Shown here piece by piece: positions 56,503 through 64,000 of a stretch of 64,000 nucleotides of DNA. The stretch spans positions 1,426,001-1,490,000 of the forward strand of contig CAVZBZ010000001.1 of the NCBI GenBank assembly GCA_963773665.1, given 5' to 3'. The notes under the pieces are model-generated. The model did no database searches and had not been told where the DNA came from. It saw only the letters and a list, made by a program, of their open reading frames with translations. This DNA comes from DATJLY01 sp963773665 (GTDB taxonomy: Bacteria > Pseudomonadota > Alphaproteobacteria > ATCC43930 > CGMCC-115725). Numbering within the stretch: position 1 is the stretch's first letter; every line of letters starts with the position of its first letter. A program made the position numbers and the translations under genes.

Positions 56503-57606
56503 TGGCCGGGATCCGCATCGCCGGCCTCAGCAAGACATTCGGCGCGAGTGCCTCGCCCCTTGCCGCCGTGTCCGGCCTCACGCTCGACATCGCCGACAAC
56601 CGGTTCGTGACGTTGCTCGGGCCGTCGGGCTGCGGCAAGACCACGACCTTGCGCCTCATCGCAGGGTATCTTCGCCCCGATGCCGGCAGCATCGAGGCGG
56701 GCGGGCGATTGCTGTCGTCGCCGGGATTCGGTCGTGCCGCCGGAGGCGCGCGGCATGGGCATGGTGTTCCAGAACTATGCCGTCTGGCCGCACAAGACGG
56801 TGTTCGAGAATGTCGTGTTCGGCCTCAGGGTCAGGAAGCTGCCGCGCGCGGATGCGCGCGAACGGGTCGAGCGCATCCTCGATCTCGTCAATCTCGCGGG
56901 GCTCGAGGAGCGCTATCCGAGCGCGCTTTCGGGCGGACAGCAGCAGCGCGTGGCACTGGCGCGGAGCCTCGTCGTCGAACCCGGCATCCTCCTGCTCGAC
57001 GAGCCGCTGTCCAATCTCGACGCCAAGCTGCGCGAGCGCATGCGCGGCGAATTGAAGGCGCTGCAGCGCCGCACCGGCATCACCTTCGTCTATGTGACGC
57101 ACGACCAGGCCGAGGCGATGGCGCTGTCCGACGAGATCGCGGTGATGGACAGGGGGCGGCTTCTGCAATTCGGCACGCCGCGCGAGATTTATATGAAGCC
57201 GGCGAACCGCGCCGTCGCCGACTTCATGGGCGTCATCAATCTCCTGCCCGCGCGTGCCGCGGACGGCCGCGTCGAAGCCGGCCCCATCTGCCTCCGGCTC
57301 GCGCTGCCGCCGGGGCTTGCGTCGGGCGCGCCGGTCGAGCTTGCGGTGCGGCCCGAGGGGGTGCGGCTCCTTCGCGCCGGGACCGGCGGCAGCGGCGCCG
57401 TGAGCGCGCAGATCGAGGAGCAGGTATTTCTCGGCAATCTCAGCGAATATCGCGTGGCGCTTGCGGGCGGCGCCCGGCTCCGCGTGCAGGCGCCGGCGCT
57501 CGACGACTTTGCCGTCGGGTCCACGGCCGACATCGTGATCGACCCGGCGCAATGCAGCGTGTTTCCGGCAGAGGACGAAGCAATTCCAAGGAGCGGCAGC
57601 CAATGA
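56502..57606 (+). CDS. ABC transporter ATP-binding protein, Fbp/Pot type (frameshifted)
   Basis: The ATPase of the transporter, about 367 residues. Walker A is LLGPSGCGKTTTLR near residue 36, the Q-loop GMGMVFQNYAVWP, the signature LSGGQQQRVALARSL, Walker B ILLLDEPLSNLD and the H-loop THDQAEAM follow, then a TOBE domain with VRPEGVRLL. The frame breaks between Walker A and the Q-loop: one extra G in GGG at 56723-56725; without it the join reads LLSSPDSVVPPEARG. The stop overlaps the next gene (ATGA). Confidence 0.85.
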
Positions 57607-58520
57607 CGGACGCGGCGGAAGTGAAGGGCATCGAACATTGGACGAAAAAGGGCGACGTGCGGCTTTTCCTGTGGGAGAAGCGCGCCGTCGCCGAAGGGCC
57701 GGCGCGCGGCACGGTGCTGTTCGTGCACGGCTCGTCGATGGCCGCGCAGCCGACCTTCGATCTCAAAGTGCCCGGACGCCCCGATTCATCGGTCATGGAC
57801 TGGTTCGCGCGGCGCGGGTTCGACACCTGGTGCGTCGACATGGAGGGCTATGGCCGCTCCGACAAGCAGCGGCCGATCAACAGCGACATAAGGACGGGCG
57901 CCGACGACCTCGCCGCGGCGACGGACCATATTCTGAAGCTGCGCAATCCCGGACCGCTCTACGTCTATGGCATCTCGTCGGGCGCGCTGCGCGCGGCCGT
58001 GTTCGCCGAGCGCCACCCCGACCGGGTGAAGCGGCTCGCGCTCGACGCCTTCGTGTGGACCGGCAAGGGAAGCCCGACGCTCGCCGAACGCGCCAAGCGC
58101 CTGCCGGAATACCGCGCCCGGAACCGCCGCCCGATCGACCGCGCCTTCGTGCGCAGCATCTTCACGCGCGACCATCCCGGCACCGGCGACGACGCGGTCA
58201 TCGAGGCGTTCGCCGATCAGATCCTGGCGCTCGACGATTCGGTGCCGACCGGGACCTATGTCGACATGTGCGCCAATCTCCCGGTCTGCGATCCGCGCAA
58301 GATCGCGGCGGCCACGCTCATCATGCGCGGCGAGTATGACGGCATCGCGAGCTTTGCCGACCTCATGGAATTCTTCGCGCTGCTGCCCAACCCGGACAAG
58401 CAGTTCGCCGTCATGCCTGGGGTGGCGCACGCGTCCTTCCAGCAGAAGAACTATGCGCTCGTCTATCACATTCTCTATGCTTTCTTCACGGCGCCCGAGC
58501 CCGTCTATCGCGGGCACTGA
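57603..58520 (+). CDS. alpha/beta hydrolase
   Basis: A 305-residue serine hydrolase with the oxyanion loop VLFVHGSSMAAQPTFDL near residue 40, nucleophile elbow YGISSGALRAA near 120, catalytic Asp in RGEYDGIASF near 245 and His in GVAHASFQ near 278. It begins ATGA over the ATPase stop and is followed by the transporter's binding-protein gene, so it is embedded within the transport operon. The imported compound is therefore probably an ester, lactone or amide that this enzyme hydrolyses, rather than iron. Confidence 0.85.
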   Translation: MTDAAEVKGIEHWTKKGDVRLFLWEKRAVAEGPARGTVLFVHGSSMAAQPTFDLKVPGRPDSSVMDWFARRGFDTWCVDMEGYGRSDKQRPINSDIRTGADDLAAATDHILKLRNPGPLYVYGISSGALRAAVFAERHPDRVKRLALDAFVWTGKGSPTLAERAKRLPEYRARNRRPIDRAFVRSIFTRDHPGTGDDAVIEAFADQILALDDSVPTGTYVDMCANLPVCDPRKIAAATLIMRGEYDGIASFADLMEFFALLPNPDKQFAVMPGVAHASFQQKNYALVYHILYAFFTAPEPVYRGH

Positions 58521-58542
58521 GGCGGCGAGGGAGGGACGCAGC

Positions 58543-59550
58543 ATGATCCGTCGGCCTGTCTTCTGCGGCGCGTTGGCGCTCGCTGCGCTTGCGGCGGCAG
58601 CGCACGCCGATCCCGTGGACATGGCGAAGGCGAAGCAGGAAGGCAGCGTGAGCTGGTACACCTCGACGCCGATCAATGCCGCCCAGAAGCTGTCCGACCT
58701 TTTCACCAAGGAGACCGGCATCAAGGTCGAGCTGTTTCGCTCGGGCGGCGAGGCGGTGCTGCGCCGCCTGATGCAGGAAATCTCCGCTGGGCGATTCGCC
58801 GCCGACGTCATCACAACGTCCGATCCCGCCGCCACGGCCGAGCTTGCCGACAAGGGCCTGTTCGTTTCGTTCAAGCCCGCGAATTTCGACAAGGTGCCGG
58901 CGGAAGTGAAGGACATGCAAGGCCGCTTCATCGCGCAGCGCCTCAACATGCTCGGCATCATCGCGCGCGCCGACAAAGTGCAGGCCGCCGACCGGCCGAA
59001 GCGCTGGGCCGATCTCGTCAAGCCTGCCTACAAGGGCGAGATGGTGATGCCGGACCCGTCCTTCGCTTCGCTTCAGCTCGTCGTGGTGGCGACGCTGTCG
59101 CAAAAGCTCGGCTGGGATTTCTACAAGGGGCTGCGCGCAAACGACGTGATGGTGGTCCAGGGCCATCAGCAGGTTGCCGACATGCTGAAGAGCGGCGAGC
59201 GGCTCATCGCCGCCGAAGGGGCCGACAGCTACGCCTTCGAAGACCGCAAGGCGGGGCATGACGAGCTCACGATCTTTCCGGCCGAAGGTGCCTTCGCCGT
59301 CCCGGCGCCCACCGCCATCGTCAAGGGCGGGCCCCATCCCGAGGCCGCGAAGGCGTTGGCCCAGTTCATGCTGAGCGACGCCGCGCAAGGCCTTTTCCCC
59401 GAGATCGGCCTCTACGGCTCGCGCGCCGACGCGCCGCCGCCCAAGGGCAATCCGAAACTCGCCGACGTGAAGCTGATGCCGGTCGATTACGTTGCGATCG
59501 AGAAGAGCGCTGCCGAAGTCAAGGAACGCTTCGCCGAGATTTTCCAATAG
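58543..59550 (+). CDS. Fbp-type ABC transporter solute-binding protein
   Basis: A 335-residue periplasmic protein with a signal peptide of 22 residues (AAAAHA before DPVDMAKAK). It belongs to the extracellular binding protein family 1 group close to FbpA/AfuA (GSVSWYTSTPINAAQKLSDLF, LRRLMQEISAGRFAADVITT, EGAFAVPAPTAIVKGGPHPE). The Tyr pair that holds iron in FbpA near the C-terminus is not evident, which fits an organic ligand. GAGGGAGGG precedes the ATG. It is part of the permease/ATPase/hydrolase/GST operon. Confidence 0.86.
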   Translation: MIRRPVFCGALALAALAAAAHADPVDMAKAKQEGSVSWYTSTPINAAQKLSDLFTKETGIKVELFRSGGEAVLRRLMQEISAGRFAADVITTSDPAATAELADKGLFVSFKPANFDKVPAEVKDMQGRFIAQRLNMLGIIARADKVQAADRPKRWADLVKPAYKGEMVMPDPSFASLQLVVVATLSQKLGWDFYKGLRANDVMVVQGHQQVADMLKSGERLIAAEGADSYAFEDRKAGHDELTIFPAEGAFAVPAPTAIVKGGPHPEAAKALAQFMLSDAAQGLFPEIGLYGSRADAPPPKGNPKLADVKLMPVDYVAIEKSAAEVKERFAEIFQ

Positions 59551-59564
59551 AGGAGGACCAAGCC

Positions 59565-60183
59565 ATGATCGATCTCTATTTCTGGACCACCGATAACGGC
59601 CGCAAGGCGCTTCAGGCCATGGAGGAAACCGGGCTGCCGTACCGCCGCCGGCCGGTCGATCTGACGAAGCGCGAGCAGTTCGCGCCGGAATTCATGAAGA
59701 TCAGCCCTGGCCATAAGATTTCCCGCGCTCGTCAACGATGACGGGCCGGGCGGTGCGCGCATCTCGCTGTGCGAATCGGGCGCCATCCTCAAATACCTCG
59801 CCGAGAAGGCCGGCGGCGCGCTCTATCCCGCCGAGCCGCGCCTGCGCCTCAAGGTCGATCAATGGTTCTTCTACGGCACCTCGACCTTCACGCCGCTCGC
59901 GCAGCAATACGGCCTTTTCATGCATCGCTTCGGCGAGGACGTGCCGCCGGCGAAGAAGCACTACGAGACGGTCATGCGCGACATGTTCGGCATTTTCGAC
60001 CGCCATCTCGCCGACAGCGAATACATGGCAGGGGCATATTCGATTGCCGACATCTCGAGCTACCCGGACGTGCACATCCATGGCGCGCAGGGAATGGGGC
60101 TTGGCGATTATCCGAATTTGAAACGCTGGCACGACGCGATCGCGGCGCGCCCCGCGGTTCAGAAGGCCTGGGCGCCGATCTGA
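59565..60183 (+). CDS. glutathione S-transferase (frameshifted)
   Basis: A transferase of about 205 residues resembling YfcG/YghU and other nu-class enzymes: MIDLYFWTTDNGRKALQAME with the T-x-N-G-R-K glutathione-activating motif, then ALVNDDGPGG and LCESGAILKYLAEKAGG. The frame breaks in a TTT run at 59719-59721, one T too many; removing it gives KIPALVNDD and an intact chain to 60183 with SEYMAGAYSIADISSYPDV near the end. AGGAGG lies 11 bases before the ATG. It is last in the transport operon. Confidence 0.83.
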
Positions 60184-60190
60184 GAAGCGC

Positions 60191-60961
60191 TCACGCCGAC
60201 CCACTCGCGCTGCGGAACAGCATGTAGGCGGCGACGGCGAGGATAACGAAGGCGAAGATGCGTGTGAGCAGGCCGCGGCGGCGCGCGGCACGGATCGCTG
60301 CCTGCATGCCCGCCGCGCCGCCCGCTATGCCGCCCGCGATGAAGAGGCCGGCAATCGGCCAATCGACCATGCCGGACCATGCGTAGTTGACCGCCGTCGT
60401 GAGCCCGAAGGCGCCGACCGAGAACAGCGACGAGCCGATAGCGTTCAGCATCGGCATGCCGCTTGCCAGCATAATCCCCGGCACGATCAGGAAGCCGCCG
60501 CCGATGCCGAAGAAGCCTGAGAGCGCACCCGTCAGGAAGCCGATCGCAACAAGCCGGGCCGCGATATGCGGCTCGATGCGCACCGCCAAATCGCCTTCGG
60601 ACGAGCGGCGCCGCAGCATCGAAAGTCCGACGACGATCATGATGACCGCAAACAGGACGATGAGCTTCTGGCCTCCGACTGCCTTCCCGAGAGAGGAGCC
60701 GAGGAACGCGCCCACAATCCCGCCGGCAGCGAAGATCGTGGCGCATGGCCAGTGGACCGTTCCCGCCCGTCCATGCTGCGCCAAATTGGCAAAGGCGTTG
60801 ACGGCCACCGCGAGCGCGCTCGTGCCGATCGCAATGTGCGGATCGGAAACTCCGACGACATAAAGCAGAAGCGGCACAGCGAGGATCGAACCTCCGCCGC
60901 CGATGAGGCCCAGCGAAAATCCGACGAAGGAGCCCGACAGGACCGCCAGCAGCGACTGCAC
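60191..60961 (-). CDS. TauE/SafE-family sulfite or organosulfonate exporter
   Basis: A 256-residue membrane protein with eight or so helices in two repeats, each starting with a Gly-rich loop: GLIGGGGSILAVPLLL near residue 18 and FFGIGGGFLIVPGIML near 150. The family moves sulfite, sulfoacetate or other anions. The start is GTG 60961, since an in-frame stop lies just upstream. It follows two YeeE/YedE half-genes on the same strand, so the three are likely one sulfur-handling operon. Confidence 0.86.
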   Translation of the reverse strand: MQSLLAVLSGSFVGFSLGLIGGGGSILAVPLLLYVVGVSDPHIAIGTSALAVAVNAFANLAQHGRAGTVHWPCATIFAAGGIVGAFLGSSLGKAVGGQKLIVLFAVIMIVVGLSMLRRRSSEGDLAVRIEPHIAARLVAIGFLTGALSGFFGIGGGFLIVPGIMLASGMPMLNAIGSSLFSVGAFGLTTAVNYAWSGMVDWPIAGLFIAGGIAGGAAGMQAAIRAARRRGLLTRIFAFVILAVAAYMLFRSASGSA

Positions 60962-60973
60962 GGGCGGCCGGGA

Positions 60974-61411
60974 TCAGGCCTGGCGCGGCTTGCGCGCGGC
61001 GAGCGATCGGAAGGCGGTGAAGCCGATCATGCCGGCGAGCATCGCCGCGATGAAGAGCAGGGTCGCCGGGTTGCCGAGCGCGAGCGACGCAAGCGCCGGG
61101 CCGGGGCAATAGCCGACCAAGCCCCAGCCGATGCCGAAGAGCACGGCGCCGGCGATGAGGCGAAAGTCGATCCTGCTCTGGGCCGGCGTGGAAAAGGTGA
61201 CATCGCACAGCGGCCGTCCCATGCGGCGCGCGAGACGGTAGCCGCCCGCCGCCACCGGAATCGCCGCCACCATCACAAATGCGAGGCTCGGGTCCCAGTC
61301 GCCGAAGAGATCGAGAAATCCCAGCACCTTCGCCGGGTCGATCATGCGCGACACGGTGAGCCCGAGGCCGAACAGGAGGCCGGCGGCGACCGCGAGGATG
61401 AGCCGGGACAT
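60974..61411 (-). CDS. YeeE/YedE (DUF6691) family sulfur-transport half-protein
   Basis: A 145-residue membrane protein of four helices. It carries GWGLVGYCPGPALASLALG near residue 100, with the conserved Cys of the YeeE/YedE family that passes thiosulfate or sulfur through the membrane. It is the second half of what is a single chain in enteric TsuA; the first half is the gene directly upstream. ATG 61411 begins five bases after that gene's stop. Confidence 0.85.
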   Translation of the reverse strand: MSRLILAVAAGLLFGLGLTVSRMIDPAKVLGFLDLFGDWDPSLAFVMVAAIPVAAGGYRLARRMGRPLCDVTFSTPAQSRIDFRLIAGAVLFGIGWGLVGYCPGPALASLALGNPATLLFIAAMLAGMIGFTAFRSLAARKPRQA

Positions 61412-61416
61412 TTGCG

Positions 61417-61842
61417 TCACGCTCCGACGACGTGGCGGACGATGAACACGGTTGCGAAGCCGCAGGCCATGAAGACCACGGTCGCGGCAATCGAGCGCGG
61501 AGAAAGCCGCGCCATGCCGCAGACGCCATGGCCGCTGGTGCAACCGCCGCCAAGGCGCGTGCCGAATCCGACCAGAAGCCCGCCCGCCACGATCGACGCC
61601 GCAGACCCTGGGAGAACCACGTGCGGCAGCGGCCCGCCGGCAATTTCGTAGAGGATCGGCGCGAGCACGAGTCCGGCGAGAAAGGCGAGGCGCCAAGCCG
61701 CATCTTCGGCATGCGGCGCGAGCAGGCTTCCGATGATCCCGCTGATGCCGGCGATGCGGCCCAGTCCAAGCCACAGCAGGGCAGCCGAACTGCCGATCAG
61801 AAGGCCGCCGGCGGCGGCGGACCAAGGCGTGAAGTGTTGCAT
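61417..61842 (-). CDS. YeeE/YedE-family sulfur-transport half-protein
   Basis: A 141-residue, four-helix membrane protein with the family motif FGTRLGGGCTSGHGVCGMARL (near residue 92) that supplies the conserved Cys. Together with the next gene it makes the split form of the thiosulfate transporter, common in bacteria that also carry sulfur-oxidation or persulfide dioxygenase genes. None of those is in the window. It lies 81 bp before the gentisate dioxygenase stop on the same strand. Confidence 0.87.
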   Translation of the reverse strand: MQHFTPWSAAAGGLLIGSSAALLWLGLGRIAGISGIIGSLLAPHAEDAAWRLAFLAGLVLAPILYEIAGGPLPHVVLPGSAASIVAGGLLVGFGTRLGGGCTSGHGVCGMARLSPRSIAATVVFMACGFATVFIVRHVVGA

Positions 61843-61923
61843 GCGGCGCTGTCCCTCAAATGCAGAACAGGCGATAGAGCTCGGCCGGAATCGGGCGCAC
61901 CCGGCTGAGCGGGGCGCTTCCCC

Positions 61924-62943
61924 TTACTCGCGCTCCTCGCGCAAGAGGTCGAGGCGCCGCATCACGTCGCGGTCGGTCGACTGGAAGATGGTGGCGCGCT
62001 CGCTTCGTGCGGTATGGCCGATCCAGCTCCAATGCGGCAGGGTGAAGATGTCGTTCTCCGCCCACTCGATCGTGACGTCGCCGATCGTGCTGCGGCCTTC
62101 GCCTTCGATCACCATGCACACCGCATTCGAGGTCGAGCGATAGCGCCGCGTCGCCTTGCCGGCGGTCAACCCGAGCAGATAGCAGTCGAGGCGCGACAGC
62201 ACCGCGCCGCCGGTCGCCGGGTTGACGTAGTGCAAGAGGCGCGACCCGTCCTCCGCTGCGGGCGCCGCGGCGAGCGCACCCCGCGCCTGGCGCCACGGAT
62301 AGCGGAACAGCGGCGAATAGGCGGTGGCGATGGCCTCCGCCGGAACGAGGCCAGGCGCGGTGAAGGCCGAATCTGCCGGCAGCTTGGGAAAATCCTTCGC
62401 CGGGCCCGGCTCGAAGAACGTCGCATCGAGATCCTGCACCAGCGGAACGTCAAGCGAATCGAGCCAGATGACGCGCTTCGTGCCGGTATGCTCGTGCTCG
62501 TGCCAGGTCCAGGCCGGCGTCAGGATCAGGTCGCCCCGCTCCATCTCGCAGCGCTTGCCGTCGACGATGGTGGCCGCGCCCTCGCCTTCGACGACCAGGC
62601 GCAGCGCGTCCATTGAATGGCGGTGCGGCCGGGCGCGTTCGCCCGGCATCAGGATCTGGAGACCCGCATTGAGGTTCGTGGTTGCCCGGAAGTAGTCGTT
62701 GCGGCCGTAGGCCGGATTGGCGAGCGACAGGACGCGGCGCTCGGCCTTGTCCATGCCGGCCTCGGCCACGGCCCGGTCCATCAGCGGCCCGAGCACGCGC
62801 CACGGCCAGTGAAAGGCGGGTTCGGGCTGCGGCTGCGGCCCGCCCGCGCCGCCGAACATCTCCCAAAGGGCTACGACATGCGCGTCTTCGATGGCGGCAT
62901 GAAAATCGTTGGCTCCGGCCCGGACGCTCGGCGATGTGCTCAA
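61924..62943 (-). CDS. gentisate 1,2-dioxygenase-like bicupin
   Basis: A 339-residue non-haem iron ring-cleavage enzyme that would open gentisate to maleylpyruvate. Two cupin domains are seen. The first has RPHRHSMDALRLVVEGEG and TPAWTWHEHEHTG with the His iron ligands (near residues 105-150); the second has AVCMVIEGEGRSTIGD and TLPHWSWIGH near 300. The start is TTG 62943, giving LSTSPSVRAG, with a strong GGAGGAGG in front of it. A 3-hydroxybenzoate 6-hydroxylase-like gene is at 42035; hydrolase or isomerase partners are not adjacent. Confidence 0.84.
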   Translation of the reverse strand: MSTSPSVRAGANDFHAAIEDAHVVALWEMFGGAGGPQPQPEPAFHWPWRVLGPLMDRAVAEAGMDKAERRVLSLANPAYGRNDYFRATTNLNAGLQILMPGERARPHRHSMDALRLVVEGEGAATIVDGKRCEMERGDLILTPAWTWHEHEHTGTKRVIWLDSLDVPLVQDLDATFFEPGPAKDFPKLPADSAFTAPGLVPAEAIATAYSPLFRYPWRQARGALAAAPAAEDGSRLLHYVNPATGGAVLSRLDCYLLGLTAGKATRRYRSTSNAVCMVIEGEGRSTIGDVTIEWAENDIFTLPHWSWIGHTARSERATIFQSTDRDVMRRLDLLREERE

Positions 62944-62949
62944 GGGGGT

Positions 62950-62957
62950 CCTCCTCC
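62950..62957 (-). promoter_or_regulatory. strong ribosome site that defines a TTG start
   Basis: GGAGGAGG lies six bases before TTG 62943 and no ATG or GTG fits near it. This fixes the start of the gentisate dioxygenase gene; upstream in-frame ATG codons lie far away and add unconserved sequence. Confidence 0.6.
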
Positions 62958-63082
62958 GCCTTTCGGCACGACTCTTACCGGCGGCGACAGCGGGCAGCAA
63001 GCTCTGGCCGCCGCCAGGGGGAACCAGCCGACCGCCCGCGCGGTTTAACATGAGAACCCGATCGCCGTAGAGCGTTCGCAAG

Positions 63083-63280
63083 ATGATGAGAATTCGATCC
63101 GCAGAACAATGGATCGCCGAGCTCGACGAGATCCTGCGGCGCTATCGGCCTGACCTTGGCGAAGCGCCATCGCGGCAGGGCGCCTTGAACCGCGAGGACG
63201 CCGTTGCCGCGCTGCGCCGGCTCGGTTTTTCGGCAGGCGAGGCGCTGCGCCTTTTGCGCCGGAAGCCGGCCAGGCCCTAG
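63083..63280 (+). CDS. short hypothetical protein
   Basis: A 65-residue acidic-basic soluble peptide, MMRIRSAEQWIAELDEILRR and ending ALRRLGFSAGEALRLLRRKP. It seems helical, with two amphipathic segments. No known family comes to mind. The ATG lacks a good ribosome site, and the gene is read with the phaC-like gene 142 bp downstream, so it might be a small regulator or accessory of that locus, or not expressed. Evidence for coding is modest: GC-rich third positions and a short open frame only. Confidence 0.4.
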   Translation: MMRIRSAEQWIAELDEILRRYRPDLGEAPSRQGALNREDAVAALRRLGFSAGEALRLLRRKPARP

Positions 63281-63422
63281 CCTCCGCGCGAGACCTTCGC
63301 CGAGGTCGCGGGCGTGGACGAGGCGCGCCGGCATCCGCGCCCACGCTTTGCGCTGGATCAAGGCGGGACATCCACCGCCGCCCGATAGTGGCCGGGCCTT
63401 CGAAATTGACGCTGCCCAAGCA

Positions 63423-64000
63423 ATGGATCCGCAAATAGCAACGAATGAACCTTTGCGTCCCGCAACGGCCCTTGCGCCCTTGACGGCGCAGGGCGCAGCC
63501 TCGGGCACGCCCGCGGTGGTGGCTCGTCCATCGGCAGTGCCCGGCGCGCGCGAGGACATCGAGCCGCCGACCAGCGTCAACCGGCTGCTCCATGCCGCCA
63601 TGGGCCGCGCCACATCGGGGCTCTCGCCCGCAGCGCTTGCGCTCGCCTATTACGACTGGGCGCTGCACCTCGCGGTCGCGCCGGGAAAGCAGCAGCAGCT
63701 CGTCGAAAAAGCCGTGCGCAAGGCCGTTCGTTTCGGCATCTATGCGCTTCGTCAATTCACCGATCCGGACTGCGCCCGCTGCATCGATCCGCTGCCGCAG
63801 GACCAGCGCTTCAGCAGCCCGGCCTGGCAGCAATTCCCGTTCAACCTGATCTACCAGGGATTTCTTCTGCACCAGCAATGGTGGCACAACGCCACGACCG
63901 GAATTGGCGGCGTGTCGCGCCATCACGAAGAGGTCGTCGCCTTCGCGGCGCGCCAATTGCTCGACATCTTCTCGCCCAGCAATTTCATACCGGCCAATCC
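63423..64000 (+). CDS. phaC: poly(3-hydroxyalkanoate) polymerase PhaC-like, N-terminal part (3' end beyond window)
   Basis: The first 192 codons of a class I polyhydroxyalkanoate synthase. After a variable leader of about 60 residues the family blocks appear: RQFTDPDCARCIDPLPQDQR, PAWQQFPFNLIYQGFLL, QQWWHNATTGIGGVSRHHEE and FAARQLLDIFSPSNFIPANP. The catalytic Cys box (G-x-C-x-G) lies beyond the right edge and cannot be checked. The ATG at 63423 is the only suitable start seen. The enzyme makes carbon-storage granules from 3-hydroxyacyl-CoA, in keeping with the acyl-CoA genes earlier in the window. Confidence 0.85.
   Translation, partial: MDPQIATNEPLRPATALAPLTAQGAASGTPAVVARPSAVPGAREDIEPPTSVNRLLHAAMGRATSGLSPAALALAYYDWALHLAVAPGKQQQLVEKAVRKAVRFGIYALRQFTDPDCARCIDPLPQDQRFSSPAWQQFPFNLIYQGFLLHQQWWHNATTGIGGVSRHHEEVVAFAARQLLDIFSPSNFIPAN

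Overview
The window is GC-rich DNA (roughly two thirds G+C by eye) from a metabolically versatile alphaproteobacterium, probably of the Hyphomicrobiales/Rhodospirillales type. This rests on the high GC, an abundance of solute-binding proteins (NitT/TauT type, tripartite tricarboxylate type, TRAP and Fbp type), many flavin-, molybdenum- and iron-dependent catabolic enzymes, a FixJ-like regulator and a PHA synthase. No rRNA, tRNA, phage, CRISPR or insertion sequence was seen. LepA (EF-4) is the only clear housekeeping gene; the rest looks like an accessory catabolic region.

Layout. 1-6.5 kb: MFS carrier and amidohydrolase, divergent from an orphan solute-binding protein; a flavin split-barrel protein; a fosmidomycin-resistance-type MFS pump; a secreted protein of unknown role. 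6.5-19.5 kb: a short MetE-like enzyme, a class II aldolase, two divergent molybdopterin hydroxylase large subunits, a metallo-beta-lactamase-fold hydrolase, an alpha/beta hydrolase, a 2-oxoglutarate/Fe(II) oxygenase-type protein, a GMC oxidoreductase and an acyl-CoA synthetase. 19.5-27.7 kb: solute-binding protein plus hydantoinase/oxoprolinase A and B, then a coupled operon of LLM flavin enzyme, DUF3500 protein and TctC-type binding protein. 27.8-32.6 kb: an AT-richer hypothetical gene and a tight GMC / ureidoglycolate-lyase-like / CoA-transferase / cupin / RidA operon. 32.7-37 kb: a Rieske oxygenase remnant, a TRAP transporter and an enamidase-like amidohydrolase. 37-43 kb: FMN reductase, FixJ-like regulator, SDR, LepA, DUF1330, 3-hydroxybenzoate-6-hydroxylase-like monooxygenase. 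43-47 kb: putative diiron protein, binding protein, LLM enzyme, hydrolase without a nucleophile. 47-54.8 kb: two mirror-image pairs of 5'-truncated genes flanking a GST, an LLM enzyme, an aromatic hydroxylase and an alpha-mannosidase. 54.8-60.2 kb: Fbp-type ABC transporter with hydrolase and GST. 60.2-64 kb: sulfur-compound transport proteins, gentisate dioxygenase and the start of phaC.

Together the genes suggest uptake and oxidative or hydrolytic breakdown of organic acids, amides, cyclic amides and aromatics. A gentisate route is hinted at by the ring hydroxylase (42.0 kb) and gentisate dioxygenase (61.9 kb). Several coupled operons have no pathway I can name and are the best places to look for undescribed chemistry.

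Two kinds of damage stand out. Seven genes are broken by single-base indels, several of them in homopolymers, which looks like sequencing error. Separately, four scars (32.7, 37, 47.2 and 54.3 kb) are real truncations or deletions, or assembly joins.
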